Translations under genes and position numbers: made by a program | Shown here: positions 8,708 through 17,601 of the stretch, in pieces | Position numbering within the stretch: position 1 is the stretch's first letter | Layout: every line of letters begins with the position of its first letter | Assembly (NCBI GenBank): GCA_902606965.1 | Contig: CACLIK010000007.1 | Location: forward strand, 1-37,919 | Length of the DNA stretch: 37,919 nt | Reading direction: 5' to 3' | From: an uncultured marine group I thaumarchaeote | GTDB taxonomy: Archaea; Thermoproteota; Nitrososphaeria; Nitrososphaerales; Nitrosopumilaceae | Notes under the pieces: generated by a model | What the model saw: only the letters and a program-made list of their open reading frames with translations | Told to the model about the DNA's origin: nothing | The model's database searches: none

Positions 8708-10165
8708 TTATTTTTTATCTTTAACAAAACCACCACTATGACTTTCTGGAGGAGGAATCTTTTTTGCACCGCCTAAACCAATTGTGGTAATAATAACAGA
8801 TGTTATGACAACGAAAAAGATAATTTGTGGGTATGCTTCAGCATTCGGCAGACCCATTGACAGCGGAAATGTGGCCAATACAGCGGCTGCTAAACCACGT
8901 GGAATCATAACAGATGTCACTTTTGTATCAAGCTTGGAAAAACCTCTAACTAGAACAGATTTAGTAATGATTATTCTGCCTATGTAAATTGCGATTGCGG
9001 CTATTACACCAAAAATGACATATTCTATTTGAGCAAAACTTGCTAGCAGACCGACAAAAACAAAGAAAAATGCTCTTACCAAAAAGGTTACCTGGCTATG
9101 TAAAGAATTGTCTATGGTATCCTCTGGAAATTTGATTTTTAGAATTCGTGAAAAGTATGTCTTTTTTCCAAGCATCAATCCAAAAACAAGTGCGGTTAGT
9201 GCACCTGACTCGCCAAATGAAGTGGCTAAGAAAAATAGCATAAACACCATTCCGATTGTTAGCATGTAGCTATGTTGTGCATTCTTCAGTTTTGATATCA
9301 CAAACATCCAAGGAATGCCAACTCCAAACCCTAGCACGAGACCAACCATCACTGCCTTTCCAATCGTTACTCCCAACGTATCAAAACTAAATTCCCCAGA
9401 TAATGCTGCCTCGAACAAAACGAACGCAATGATGACTGCAAAAATATCAGTCAGTGCGGACTCGAAGCTTAGCATAGATTTGGCATCTTCGGATATGTGG
9501 ATCTTTTTTACAAGACCGAAGACAATGATAGAGCTGCTTCCTCCAACTATTGACCCAAGCAAAATACTATCTATCCACTCCCATCCTAAGCCATAATGTG
9601 CAAGTCCAGCAACGATACCAACCGAAACTGCAAAGCCCACAATTACAAGAATTATAGCAAAATGTGCGGTCTTCAAAACTTTACCAATATGTAGATTCAA
9701 GCCACCATCAAACATGATGATAATTAGAGCTACAGCCGCAAAGTAAGGAACAATTTCCAATACAGCTTGAGGTTGGATTATTCCCAAAACCGGCCCAATA
9801 ATGATTCCTAATACCATCAAAAATAGAATATCAGGAATTCCAGTCCTTTTGAAAAATGCCTCACCCAAGACGCCCATTATTATTACCACGCTTGCAGATA
9901 AGAGCAAAATTGGTGCTGAGGCAACCAGCGAATCTCCAAATGTCAAATCAGCGATAACACTTTGTAGATTTGTAACACCTTCTAGGAGAAAATTTGAGCC
10001 AAATTGCTCAGGATTTCCTTCAGGGATAGGATTTTCTTCGAAATATTTTCCGAGAATATCTCTTACATTTGAACCCGCAAATTCGCTTGTATTGATATCA
10101 GGGAAAACCTCATCTCGGAAGAAAGAGACAAAACTATCTAACAGAGCCAAGAATCCAAAATTCAT
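8708..10165 (-). CDS. Cation:proton (Na+/H+) antiporter, CPA family
   Basis: 485 aa multi-TM; GIPDILFLMVLGIIIGPVLG, MFDGGLNLHI, ESALTDIFAVI motifs typical of CPA exchangers. Confidence 0.9.
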   Translation of the reverse strand: MNFGFLALLDSFVSFFRDEVFPDINTSEFAGSNVRDILGKYFEENPIPEGNPEQFGSNFLLEGVTNLQSVIADLTFGDSLVASAPILLLSASVVIIMGVLGEAFFKRTGIPDILFLMVLGIIIGPVLGIIQPQAVLEIVPYFAAVALIIIMFDGGLNLHIGKVLKTAHFAIILVIVGFAVSVGIVAGLAHYGLGWEWIDSILLGSIVGGSSSIIVFGLVKKIHISEDAKSMLSFESALTDIFAVIIAFVLFEAALSGEFSFDTLGVTIGKAVMVGLVLGFGVGIPWMFVISKLKNAQHSYMLTIGMVFMLFFLATSFGESGALTALVFGLMLGKKTYFSRILKIKFPEDTIDNSLHSQVTFLVRAFFFVFVGLLASFAQIEYVIFGVIAAIAIYIGRIIITKSVLVRGFSKLDTKVTSVMIPRGLAAAVLATFPLSMGLPNAEAYPQIIFFVVITSVIITTIGLGGAKKIPPPESHSGGFVKDKK

Positions 10166-10246
10166 TCTAACTAGGTCAATTATTGGTCTGTAAAATAACG
10201 GTTAGGTCATATACAAATTATAAGTCAGCTTGCAAATTTTGAATAG

Positions 10247-10789
10247 TTGAGCGCTACAGAGACCCTTAGGGATGATCACAAACAAATCAAAAGACTAGAC
10301 AAGATTATTGCAAAATGCTATTCTGATCTTAATTCAGGAAAAACCGTTCCATTCTCTGATTTGGAGAAGATTGCCATCATCATCTCAGACTTTTTGGACT
10401 CGATCCATTACTCCAGAGAAGAGGATTCATACTTTCCCTGCGTTGCTAGTTATGACCACCTCAAAAAAGAGATTCGGGCATTACTGATAGAACATGAGTT
10501 TAGCAGAAACATAGCATTCAAAATCACACATCATCTAAAACGTTGGAAAAATGGAGAAGATTCTAGCGAGCCAGTAGCCAGATTCCTGAGAACCTATTCG
10601 ATTTATCTGAATGACCATATATCGAAGGAAGAGGACTTTTTTGAGCGAGCAGAAAAGGAGATTCTTTCCAAAGAGGAGGAAAAAGAAATGTTTGAACAAT
10701 TTCAATCAGATATAGCAATTACACAAAAAATGGAATCTATTGTAAAAGAACTCGATTATTTGGAAAATCAGCCTTGGTTCAAAAATTAG
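10247..10789 (+). CDS. Hemerythrin HHE cation-binding domain protein
   Basis: RDDHKQIKRLDKII, HYSREEDSYFP, LIEHEFSRNIA, YLNDHISKEEDFFE: spaced H/HxxxE ligands. Confidence 0.87.
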   Translation: MSATETLRDDHKQIKRLDKIIAKCYSDLNSGKTVPFSDLEKIAIIISDFLDSIHYSREEDSYFPCVASYDHLKKEIRALLIEHEFSRNIAFKITHHLKRWKNGEDSSEPVARFLRTYSIYLNDHISKEEDFFERAEKEILSKEEEKEMFEQFQSDIAITQKMESIVKELDYLENQPWFKN

Positions 10790-10999
10790 TTATGTTGTTA
10801 ATTCTGGCTTCAAAGTCCATGCAATACCAAGTACTACAAAAGGAATTGAGATGAAACCAATAATAGGCAATATAGTGAATGCTTGATCCTGACCTATATC
10901 ACCAGTAAATACCCAAGGCAAAGGTAGTGTAATTACAAACCAGATTATTGCCATAACGATAATCATATTCCGTCTTTTCTTTTTCTTGTTATTTGCCAA
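10790..10999 (-). CDS. Small two-TM hypothetical membrane protein
   Basis: 69 aa, basic N-terminus then two hydrophobic helices. Confidence 0.7.
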   Translation of the reverse strand: MANNKKKKRRNMIIVMAIIWFVITLPLPWVFTGDIGQDQAFTILPIIGFISIPFVVLGIAWTLKPELTT

Positions 11000-11037
11000 T
11001 TATCTCACTTTTCATTATTTCAAAGACTATTTCTATT

Positions 11038-11643
11038 TTATCGCAATAAGGATATGGTTACTGAGCCTTCCAAATTACCAGTTCTTGTAATTGAAATTTC
11101 CCAACCTCCTTCTGGAATATAAACATCATATTCTTCTGCTGAAAGACCGTGCTGGTCAACATACTCCCATGTATAGTATTTTGAGATACCTGTGTCTACC
11201 AATGTTCCTTTCAAAATAAATTCCTCAGAGAACAGCACTCTCCACGACTCAGATGGGTCTAGTCGTTCAACAAAAGGCGTCTCAATACTAATTCTAATTT
11301 TATCAGGAGAATCACCCATCGGAACAAATCCAAACTTGTAAATTCCTTCTTCTAGATATGGAACATCTTTGGTGGAGTGTTTCAACCAAGCCCTATGTGT
11401 TTGACTATCATCATTTCGTTCTGTGACTGAACATTTACCCCATAATTCCAAATTAGATTCATCATAGGAAGTGTAGGTATCGCAGCTGTTGGTCCACTCA
11501 GATCCAGCCATACGAATACTCCAAACTTCTAAATTTGGACTCTTCTTGTTTTCGGGATTATCTGGATTTATCTGGGCTCCAACAAATACCACCCCTATGA
11601 TGGCTGCTAGGATAATACCACCAATTATGGGCTTTTTACTCAC
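11038..11643 (-). CDS. Hypothetical membrane-anchored/secreted protein
   Basis: 201 aa; N-terminal TM (IIGGIILAAIIGVVFVGAQI), beta-rich remainder. Confidence 0.7.
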   Translation of the reverse strand: MSKKPIIGGIILAAIIGVVFVGAQINPDNPENKKSPNLEVWSIRMAGSEWTNSCDTYTSYDESNLELWGKCSVTERNDDSQTHRAWLKHSTKDVPYLEEGIYKFGFVPMGDSPDKIRISIETPFVERLDPSESWRVLFSEEFILKGTLVDTGISKYYTWEYVDQHGLSAEEYDVYIPEGGWEISITRTGNLEGSVTISLLR

Positions 11644-11745
11644 AGAATTCGTGCTGTTTACTAGTAAATTTAGTCATCGAAATTTCATTTACTGTTAACC
11701 ATTATTCACACCTGAAATTAATAATCAATTTCTAAAGCATGCCCT

Positions 11746-12393
11746 ATGGCTTCGTTATCAAGTAGGTGGTCAAAACCACAGAAACCAGGCATATCTGAAA
11801 GATTAAACAGTGTGATCAAACCAAAGGGTGCCTTAAAACCACGCATTGAAACAGCCATTAAAAAATTGCAAATGCAAACTGCAAAATTAGATAACATGCT
11901 ATCATCATTAGATAGCAGAAACGAGAAAATTTTTCATAGAATAGTCGAAGCTACACAACAGCACGATACTCATACTGCTAAAACTTTATCAAAAGAATTA
12001 GCCGAAGTTCGAAAAGTACGTCGTGTTCTAGGAAATGCACGAATGGCTATAGAACAAATAGAATTACGATTAACAACATTCCATGATTTGGGAGACACAG
12101 TAGTAACTGTAATGCCAACCATCGGATTAATGAAAAACATGAAAACATCACTAGCCAAATTCATGCCAGGCGCAGACCAAGAGCTTAACAACATGGCAGA
12201 GATGCTAGGTGGCTTGATGACAGAAACCTTCCACAGCACAGATGCCTCATTCGGCACTGATGCGGTTATGAATGCAGAATCAGAAAAAATCTTGCAAGAG
12301 GCTTCTGCAGTTGCAGAACAGCAATCTGGAGATAGATTCCCATCCATACCAAATGAAGTATCGCAGGCTTCTTCACAATCTCGTTTTATGTAA
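11746..12393 (+). CDS. cdvB-like: CdvB-like (ESCRT-III/Snf7) protein, paralog 1
   Basis: GALKPRIETAIKKLQMQTAKLDNMLSSLDSRNEKIFHRIVEATQQHDTHTAKTLSKELAEVRKVRRVLGNARMAIEQIELRLTTFHDLGD is the archaeal ESCRT-III core; strongly similar to the ORF at 36567. Confidence 0.9.
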   Translation: MASLSSRWSKPQKPGISERLNSVIKPKGALKPRIETAIKKLQMQTAKLDNMLSSLDSRNEKIFHRIVEATQQHDTHTAKTLSKELAEVRKVRRVLGNARMAIEQIELRLTTFHDLGDTVVTVMPTIGLMKNMKTSLAKFMPGADQELNNMAEMLGGLMTETFHSTDASFGTDAVMNAESEKILQEASAVAEQQSGDRFPSIPNEVSQASSQSRFM

Positions 12394-12403
12394 GTGGTTT
12401 TAG

Positions 12404-12544
12404 ATGCTACGAAATTGGTTCAAAACTCTAGAGAAACATCATGATCCAGTTTGTACAAGTTGTGGTTCTATGATTGCTACAGATGATATATTCTGTACAA
12501 ATTGTGGAGAAAAACGACAAATAAAAGAATCTGTATTTTCCTAA
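12404..12544 (+). CDS. 46-aa zinc-ribbon mini-protein (not in supplied ORF track)
   Basis: MLRNWFKTLEKHHDPVCTSCGSMIATDDIFCTNCGEKRQIKESVFS; two CxxC pairs; starts 10 nt after the cdvB-like stop. Confidence 0.7.
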   Translation: MLRNWFKTLEKHHDPVCTSCGSMIATDDIFCTNCGEKRQIKESVFS

Positions 12545-13107
12545 CTTTTAGAAGATTTAAAACTGTTAATTCTACTAGCCTCATCAGCTACTATTTTATC
12601 AATTTCTGTAATTTTATCACGTAGGCTGTAGACTATATTGCCAACTTCATCCGCATCCTTTTCTACCTCAGATCGTTTTCTGGTTAGTTCTTGTAAACCC
12701 TCATTTTCCTCTTGGATGAATTGACTTATTTTCGTAAGCTTTTCTTTCAAATTTTTAATATCAACAGATTCGTCTTCAATGCTTTTTTGTAGGTTTGCTC
12801 GCTTGTCTCTCAACTCTTTAATCATTGAGCCAACATAGTCAATAGCCTCTCCCACCTTGAATCGTTTATCCATCAATCCTTCTATTCCAAGCTGACTTTG
12901 TACTGCAGTTCCAGTTTGTGAATATGACGTTGTTTCTTCAGCAGGTTCAGTGGTAGGAGTTTCGTCTCTACTTTCTGCTGCTGGCTCTGACTCAAAACTA
13001 GGAGTTTCTGCTGGCTCTGGCTCTGACTCAAAACTAGGAGTTTCTTCAGCCACTCCGCCAGAATTTTCATCTTCATCCTTATCCTTGAAAACATCAAACA
13101 GTCCCAT
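12541..13107 (-). CDS. Coiled-coil hypothetical protein with acidic repeat-containing linker (ORF extends to 13179; MGLFDVF start preferred)
   Basis: MGLFDVFKDKDEDENSGG..., TPSFESEP repeats, then a long coiled coil (KRANLQKSIEDESVDIKNLKEKLTKISQFIQEENEGLQELTRKRSEVEKDADEV). Confidence 0.75.
   Translation of the reverse strand: MGLFDVFKDKDEDENSGGVAEETPSFESEPEPAETPSFESEPAAESRDETPTTEPAEETTSYSQTGTAVQSQLGIEGLMDKRFKVGEAIDYVGSMIKELRDKRANLQKSIEDESVDIKNLKEKLTKISQFIQEENEGLQELTRKRSEVEKDADEVGNIVYSLRDKITEIDKIVADEASRINSFKSSKS
12983..13045. repeat. 27-bp exact direct repeat, 36-bp period (12 codons)
   Basis: GGCTCTGACTCAAAACTAGGAGTTTCT at 12983-13009 and 13019-13045, encoding the duplicated TPSFESEP segment. 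Confidence 0.9.
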
Positions 13108-13219
13108 TGATTCAATAAAATTATTCAGCAAGATAAAAGTTATGGCAAACCCCAAATTCTTGGATTTTCGCCCCCGCATAGAAAATACCGATTTTTAGCA
13201 AATTTCGACCTAAGAAAAT

Positions 13220-13275
13220 GTGTTCCGCTAGGTGTTCCGCTGTGGTGTTTCAAAATGTTCCTCATAAACACCTAG
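13220..13275. promoter_or_regulatory. Candidate operator region with direct and inverted repeats
   Basis: GTGTTCCGCT at 13220-13229 and 13232-13241; CTAGGTGTT (13228-13236) inverted as AACACCTAG (13267-13275). Confidence 0.5.
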
Positions 13276-13290
13276 ATCCTATGATATGAC

Positions 13291-13578
13291 ATGTCAAAAC
13301 AACAGTACAGATCCGAGATGGGAATCATGGGAGATATCCTAGATGTAACCATGGATGGAGGCCAAAGAGGAGTTATTGTATCTGCAATATCCCGAAAAGC
13401 AAACCTCTCTCACTATGCAGTATTAGACAAGTGTGAGAAGCTAATCAATGCAGGTTTGATGCAGTCGGAAAGAAGCGATAGAAACAGACTTTTCAAGATT
13501 ACCGAAAAGGGACTTGATTTTATCCAGGAATTCCAGAAGTTTCAGAATCTCATTGAATCCATGAATCTAAGGTATTAG
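13291..13578 (+). CDS. Winged-helix DNA-binding protein
   Basis: 95 aa: RGVIVSAISRKANLSHYAVLDKCEKLINAGLMQSERSDRNRLFKITEKGLDFIQEFQKFQNLI, typical archaeal wHTH. Confidence 0.82.
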   Translation: MSKQQYRSEMGIMGDILDVTMDGGQRGVIVSAISRKANLSHYAVLDKCEKLINAGLMQSERSDRNRLFKITEKGLDFIQEFQKFQNLIESMNLRY

Positions 13579-13650
13579 GCTTTGAATTTGCAACAAATTG
13601 TTGCACAAAAGCATCAATCTCCGGGGGGGGAAATGCTTTTGGTGGGGAAG

Positions 13651-14601
13651 ATGGATATCCTCTCAACGATGGTAAGAATGCCACTAGTTGTGATGGGTCT
13701 AGTGCTTATAGCACTAAGCATCCCAATCCAGCAGTCCTTTGCGTCCAGCCGAACCCTTGATTTTACCATTTATCCGGATGGCTCTACACATGTTTTTTAT
13801 GAATTAGGCGTGGATCCACTAGAACTGGAAGTACCAGTTGAGCTTTTTGGGGAAATGATAGAAAATGTTACAATCATTGATGAAGATGGATTTTTACTAT
13901 CAAGTGAGATTGATCATAATTCAGCTGTAATAGAAACATTTGGCGCGTCACAGATCTCCATTGATTATGATACTCAGGATCTGGTTTCTAAAGATGGAAA
14001 AATATGGACATTTTCTGTTATTGTATCTGAGCAATATTCTGTAGTAACGCCAAAAAATTCAGTGATTATTGAAATGAGTAATTTTCCAATTAGTATGCAG
14101 GTGGAAAATGACCAATCATATCTAGTTTTCCCCCCAGGTCACACAAACATTAGTTATTACATTAGTACATTAGCATCTGCCCAATCTACACAGCAAATAG
14201 CTGAAGATGGTGGAACTGATAACCAATTAATCTTGTATATAGGTGGTATCGCAGCTGCTGTGATTGGCGCTGCGATAGTTATTGCAAAAAGAAAATCAAG
14301 AACTGCTGAACCAACTGTAATAATTAAAAAAGACGACCAACCAAAACCACCAAGCCTTGATCCCGAATCAATTTTCAAGGCAAAACAAGATCTAAGAGAG
14401 GACGATAAAGAAATAATTAATTTCCTATCTGCAAATGGGGGACAGGCTTACGAAAGTGAATTACGTAAGAAATTCCTTCAACCACGTACTACTATGTGGA
14501 GGGCCGTAAAACGTCTTGAAAGGCAGGGAATTGTAGACGTTGTTGAGAAGGATCTACAGAACCTTGTAAAGCTAAAAAGTAGCTTGGAGGATAATTCATG
14601 A
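13651..14601 (+). CDS. Membrane-anchored wHTH protein: beta-rich ectodomain, TM, C-terminal winged helix (ORF open from 13582)
   Basis: N-terminal signal/TM, TM at LILYIGGIAAAVIGAAIVIAKRK, C-terminal EDDKEIINFLSANGGQAYESELRKKFLQPRTTMWRAVKRLERQGIVDVVE wHTH. ATG 13651 is preceded by a GGTGGGG purine stretch. Confidence 0.8.
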   Translation: MDILSTMVRMPLVVMGLVLIALSIPIQQSFASSRTLDFTIYPDGSTHVFYELGVDPLELEVPVELFGEMIENVTIIDEDGFLLSSEIDHNSAVIETFGASQISIDYDTQDLVSKDGKIWTFSVIVSEQYSVVTPKNSVIIEMSNFPISMQVENDQSYLVFPPGHTNISYYISTLASAQSTQQIAEDGGTDNQLILYIGGIAAAVIGAAIVIAKRKSRTAEPTVIIKKDDQPKPPSLDPESIFKAKQDLREDDKEIINFLSANGGQAYESELRKKFLQPRTTMWRAVKRLERQGIVDVVEKDLQNLVKLKSSLEDNS

Positions 14602-15653
14602 ACAAAGCACTGATCTTTTTCTCATTAATTTTGGCTGTTAGTATATGCCTTGTTACTACACCGAATACTGCGCATGCAGATACCCAACTTGATATCCTAA
14701 TCAAAATAACTCAAAACACACAAGGACATATCAAACAAGACATTGACAAAATGAACAATGTTACACAAGAAATTTATGATTTCTATGATAGTGGTACAAA
14801 GCAAATATCTCTGCTAATTCAAGCTGTAGAAAATGGAGATGATGTATCAGCAAAGCAACACTTTGTTGATGCCATGATTGCTTTCAAGCAGACCAGTTTA
14901 GCAATTTCTGAAAACCAACCACAGGTGGTAATTTTAGATCATAGCCAAATAATCAAGAAATACGAAGTCAATATTCAAAAATTAAAGATGGTATCAGGCA
15001 AACTAGGTACGGATGTTGATTTTGAAAAGATAGATCATTTACTTGCTTTGGCCAAGGCAAATAACGCTCAAGGCAAATTACAACAGGCTAAAGATGTTCT
15101 TAATGAAGTTGCATCTGAAGGTAAAGAAATTCAGAGATTGCTATATGAAATTAGTGAACAGAACAAAATTCTCAAGGCCAAGCAATTTGTACAAAGACAT
15201 GCTGAGAGAATTAACAGTCTAATACTACAAGCTAAGACATTTGGCTTGGATAAAACCGCTGATGACTTACAGCAGTCTAGAGTTCAACTTTTACAAGCAA
15301 ATACCACTAGCCAAATAAAACAGCAATTCAAAATTATCATTATCCACCAACAAAAGGTTCAACAGGTAAAAGAAATCAATCAGGCTGAGCTTCTGAGATT
15401 ACAATCATTGCTTTCTCCACTTGAAAGGGAAGCGGAAAGACTATCTAATGATCTACAGGGAAATAACGCAGCGGCAAATCTACTCAACAAGGCTTTCAAT
15501 CTTATCGAGCAGACCAAGCAGGATATACAGGATTTGGAATACATTTCTGGTAAAATAGATGCCAAAAATCTTGACTTAACAATTGGGAAAAATATCCAAA
15601 CAATCAAAGACCTACTTATGAAGGTTGAAAAATTAATTTACGCTTCATCATAA
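14598..15653 (+). CDS. Secreted coiled-coil hypothetical protein
   Basis: 351 aa, signal peptide (ALIFFSLILAVSICLVTTPNTAHAD), helical/coiled-coil remainder; ATGA overlap with the upstream gene. Confidence 0.8.
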   Translation: MNKALIFFSLILAVSICLVTTPNTAHADTQLDILIKITQNTQGHIKQDIDKMNNVTQEIYDFYDSGTKQISLLIQAVENGDDVSAKQHFVDAMIAFKQTSLAISENQPQVVILDHSQIIKKYEVNIQKLKMVSGKLGTDVDFEKIDHLLALAKANNAQGKLQQAKDVLNEVASEGKEIQRLLYEISEQNKILKAKQFVQRHAERINSLILQAKTFGLDKTADDLQQSRVQLLQANTTSQIKQQFKIIIIHQQKVQQVKEINQAELLRLQSLLSPLEREAERLSNDLQGNNAAANLLNKAFNLIEQTKQDIQDLEYISGKIDAKNLDLTIGKNIQTIKDLLMKVEKLIYASS

Positions 15654-15686
15654 ACTTCATATACAATTTTATGAACAATTCAAAGC

Positions 15687-15881
15687 ATGGCGTCTAAACA
15701 AATTACTGTTGGAATTGGAATTCCAATGATTGTAACGGGTTTTTTAATTGCAATCTTTTGGGCGCCACTAGTTGGAGATGTTAAAGAAACAGTTGAATTT
15801 ATTGGAAGCTTAATTGGTATTATAGGCGTTATATTGTTCATAGCCGGATTGTTTTACACTAAACAACCAGTAGCTGCATGA
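15687..15881 (+). CDS. Small two-TM hypothetical membrane protein
   Basis: 64 aa, two hydrophobic helices. Confidence 0.7.
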   Translation: MASKQITVGIGIPMIVTGFLIAIFWAPLVGDVKETVEFIGSLIGIIGVILFIAGLFYTKQPVAA

Positions 15882-15884
15882 AGT

Positions 15885-16598
15885 TTGAACGCTAGAATTT
15901 TTGAAATTTTTACCTCCATTGAGGGAGAAGGAATACTTTATGGAACTAAGACACTATTTGTTAGGTTTGCAGGATGCCCTTACTCATGTTTTTATTGTGA
16001 TACGTTGGATGCCCTTCCATTAGATTCTGGTAAGGAGTACTCGATTACCGAGGCCTGTAATCTTATAGACAGCAATCTGCAAGACAACACTTTCAAGGTA
16101 AACTTTACTGGAGGCGAACCACTCATTCAACACGAGGCTGTCAGTGAACTTGCAAAACATGTTAAGGCACGAGGTCTTCCGACGTATTTAGAATCTGCAT
16201 GTTTTGATTCAAAAAAATTTTTGTATGTTTTGCCATCAATTGATTTTGTTAAAATTGAGTTCAAAACAATAGAATCGGAGTTTATTGATGAAAAGCATTA
16301 TCCCGAGTTGCTTAGAAACACATTAGAATGCCTTCAGGCAGCGGTAGAGGCTAAAAAAACGACCTACATCAAGATAGTTGTGAGCTCAAAAACCGAACCA
16401 GAATCATTTAAGGAAATTTTAGAACAAATATTCAAAATTATTTCCAAGGAAAATATTTCTGGGTTCATAATTCAACCCACTACCAGCCTTTCTGAACCAA
16501 CCTTGGAGCAATTATTGGAGTTCTATGATCTTGTTTATCCATACTATGATGAAGTTAGAGTAGTACCACAATTGCATAAAGTAATCTCAGCACCATAA
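15885..16598 (+). CDS. queE: 7-carboxy-7-deazaguanine synthase (QueE-like radical SAM)
   Basis: IFTSIEGEGILYGTKTLFVRFAGCPYSCFYCDT (Cx3Cx2C), FTGGEPLIQ; close to FolE and QueC genes. Confidence 0.88.
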   Translation: MNARIFEIFTSIEGEGILYGTKTLFVRFAGCPYSCFYCDTLDALPLDSGKEYSITEACNLIDSNLQDNTFKVNFTGGEPLIQHEAVSELAKHVKARGLPTYLESACFDSKKFLYVLPSIDFVKIEFKTIESEFIDEKHYPELLRNTLECLQAAVEAKKTTYIKIVVSSKTEPESFKEILEQIFKIISKENISGFIIQPTTSLSEPTLEQLLEFYDLVYPYYDEVRVVPQLHKVISAP

Positions 16599-16675
16599 TT
16601 CCTAAAATATCACATACTAGCGTAGATTATACCAGATGGCATAAATAGCGCTTTATTTTCTCAATTTGTATTATC

Positions 16676-17242
16676 ATGGATGAGGAAAGGATCAAGAAAC
16701 TAGTTAGAGAGTTACTCATAGAAATAGGCGAGGACCCAACTAGGGAAGGGTTAGCTAAAACACCACAACGTATAGCGGATGCATATAGAGAGATTTTCAG
16801 CGGATATGATTCTAATTCTGAATTATCTGTGCAATTTTCAGAGGACTCCGAGGTCGTAGTAGTAAGAGACATCCAATTCTATTCAATGTGTGAGCATCAT
16901 ATGCTACCATTCTTTGGGAAAATTCAACTAGCATACTCTCCAAATGGAAGGGTTTTTGGAATTTCCAAATTGGTAAGATTGGTTGAAAAATATTCTCGAA
17001 GGTTACAAATTCAAGAAAGAATGACAAAAAACATAGCTGATGAATTGTATTCTCATGGAGTAAAGGGAGTTGCTGTAATAACAGAAGCTGAACACCTATG
17101 CATGAAGATGAGGGGCGTAAAAAATAACGCATCTGTGTCTGCTGCCGCATTTAGAGGAATTTATGAGAAAAAGGAAGAAAAAGAAAACATAGTCAATATC
17201 ATCAGAAGACCATCAAAAACATTTTTCACACAAAATTCCTGA
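16676..17242 (+). CDS. folE: GTP cyclohydrolase I
   Basis: EDPTREGLAKTPQRIADAYREIFSGY, SMCEHHMLPFFGKIQLAYSPNGRVFGISKLVRLVEKYSRRLQIQERMT. Confidence 0.95.
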   Translation: MDEERIKKLVRELLIEIGEDPTREGLAKTPQRIADAYREIFSGYDSNSELSVQFSEDSEVVVVRDIQFYSMCEHHMLPFFGKIQLAYSPNGRVFGISKLVRLVEKYSRRLQIQERMTKNIADELYSHGVKGVAVITEAEHLCMKMRGVKNNASVSAAAFRGIYEKKEEKENIVNIIRRPSKTFFTQNS

Positions 17243-17274
17243 AAAGATAAATAATCAATAGTTAGATTCGACTT

Positions 17275-17601
17275 GTGGTAGGACGAGATAATGCCCATAT
17301 TCCAAAGGAATCTTGGCCAAGTTTTACATGGTATCTTATAGAATTCGCTATAGTGTTTGCGGTAGCAAATCTAATCGCATTTCAAGTAATACCAATGGTT
17401 GACGAAATGGTCGGTCAGAAGAACCTTTTGTATTGTGAGCAGGTATCATGGCTGTCTAAATGTGCGCCTACTGAGGAAGCGGTATCTGATACAGGACTAC
17501 TAAATTGGGTATACTGGAGTATTGTAGGCGGCGTGTTTATTGGATGGTATATAATCATTAGAGGATTAATTATCAAAAAACCAATTCTAGGAAATCGATG
17601 A
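17275..17601 (+). CDS. Hypothetical two-TM membrane protein
   Basis: 108 aa, GTG start, two hydrophobic segments. Confidence 0.65.
   Translation: MVGRDNAHIPKESWPSFTWYLIEFAIVFAVANLIAFQVIPMVDEMVGQKNLLYCEQVSWLSKCAPTEEAVSDTGLLNWVYWSIVGGVFIGWYIIIRGLIIKKPILGNR

Noticed and set aside
12882-13115. 77-aa ORF on the minus strand with repeated QSQSQQKLLVLSQSQ
   Set aside because: Alternate frame of the coiled-coil gene's repeat region; the repeat look is a by-product of the 27-bp DNA duplication.
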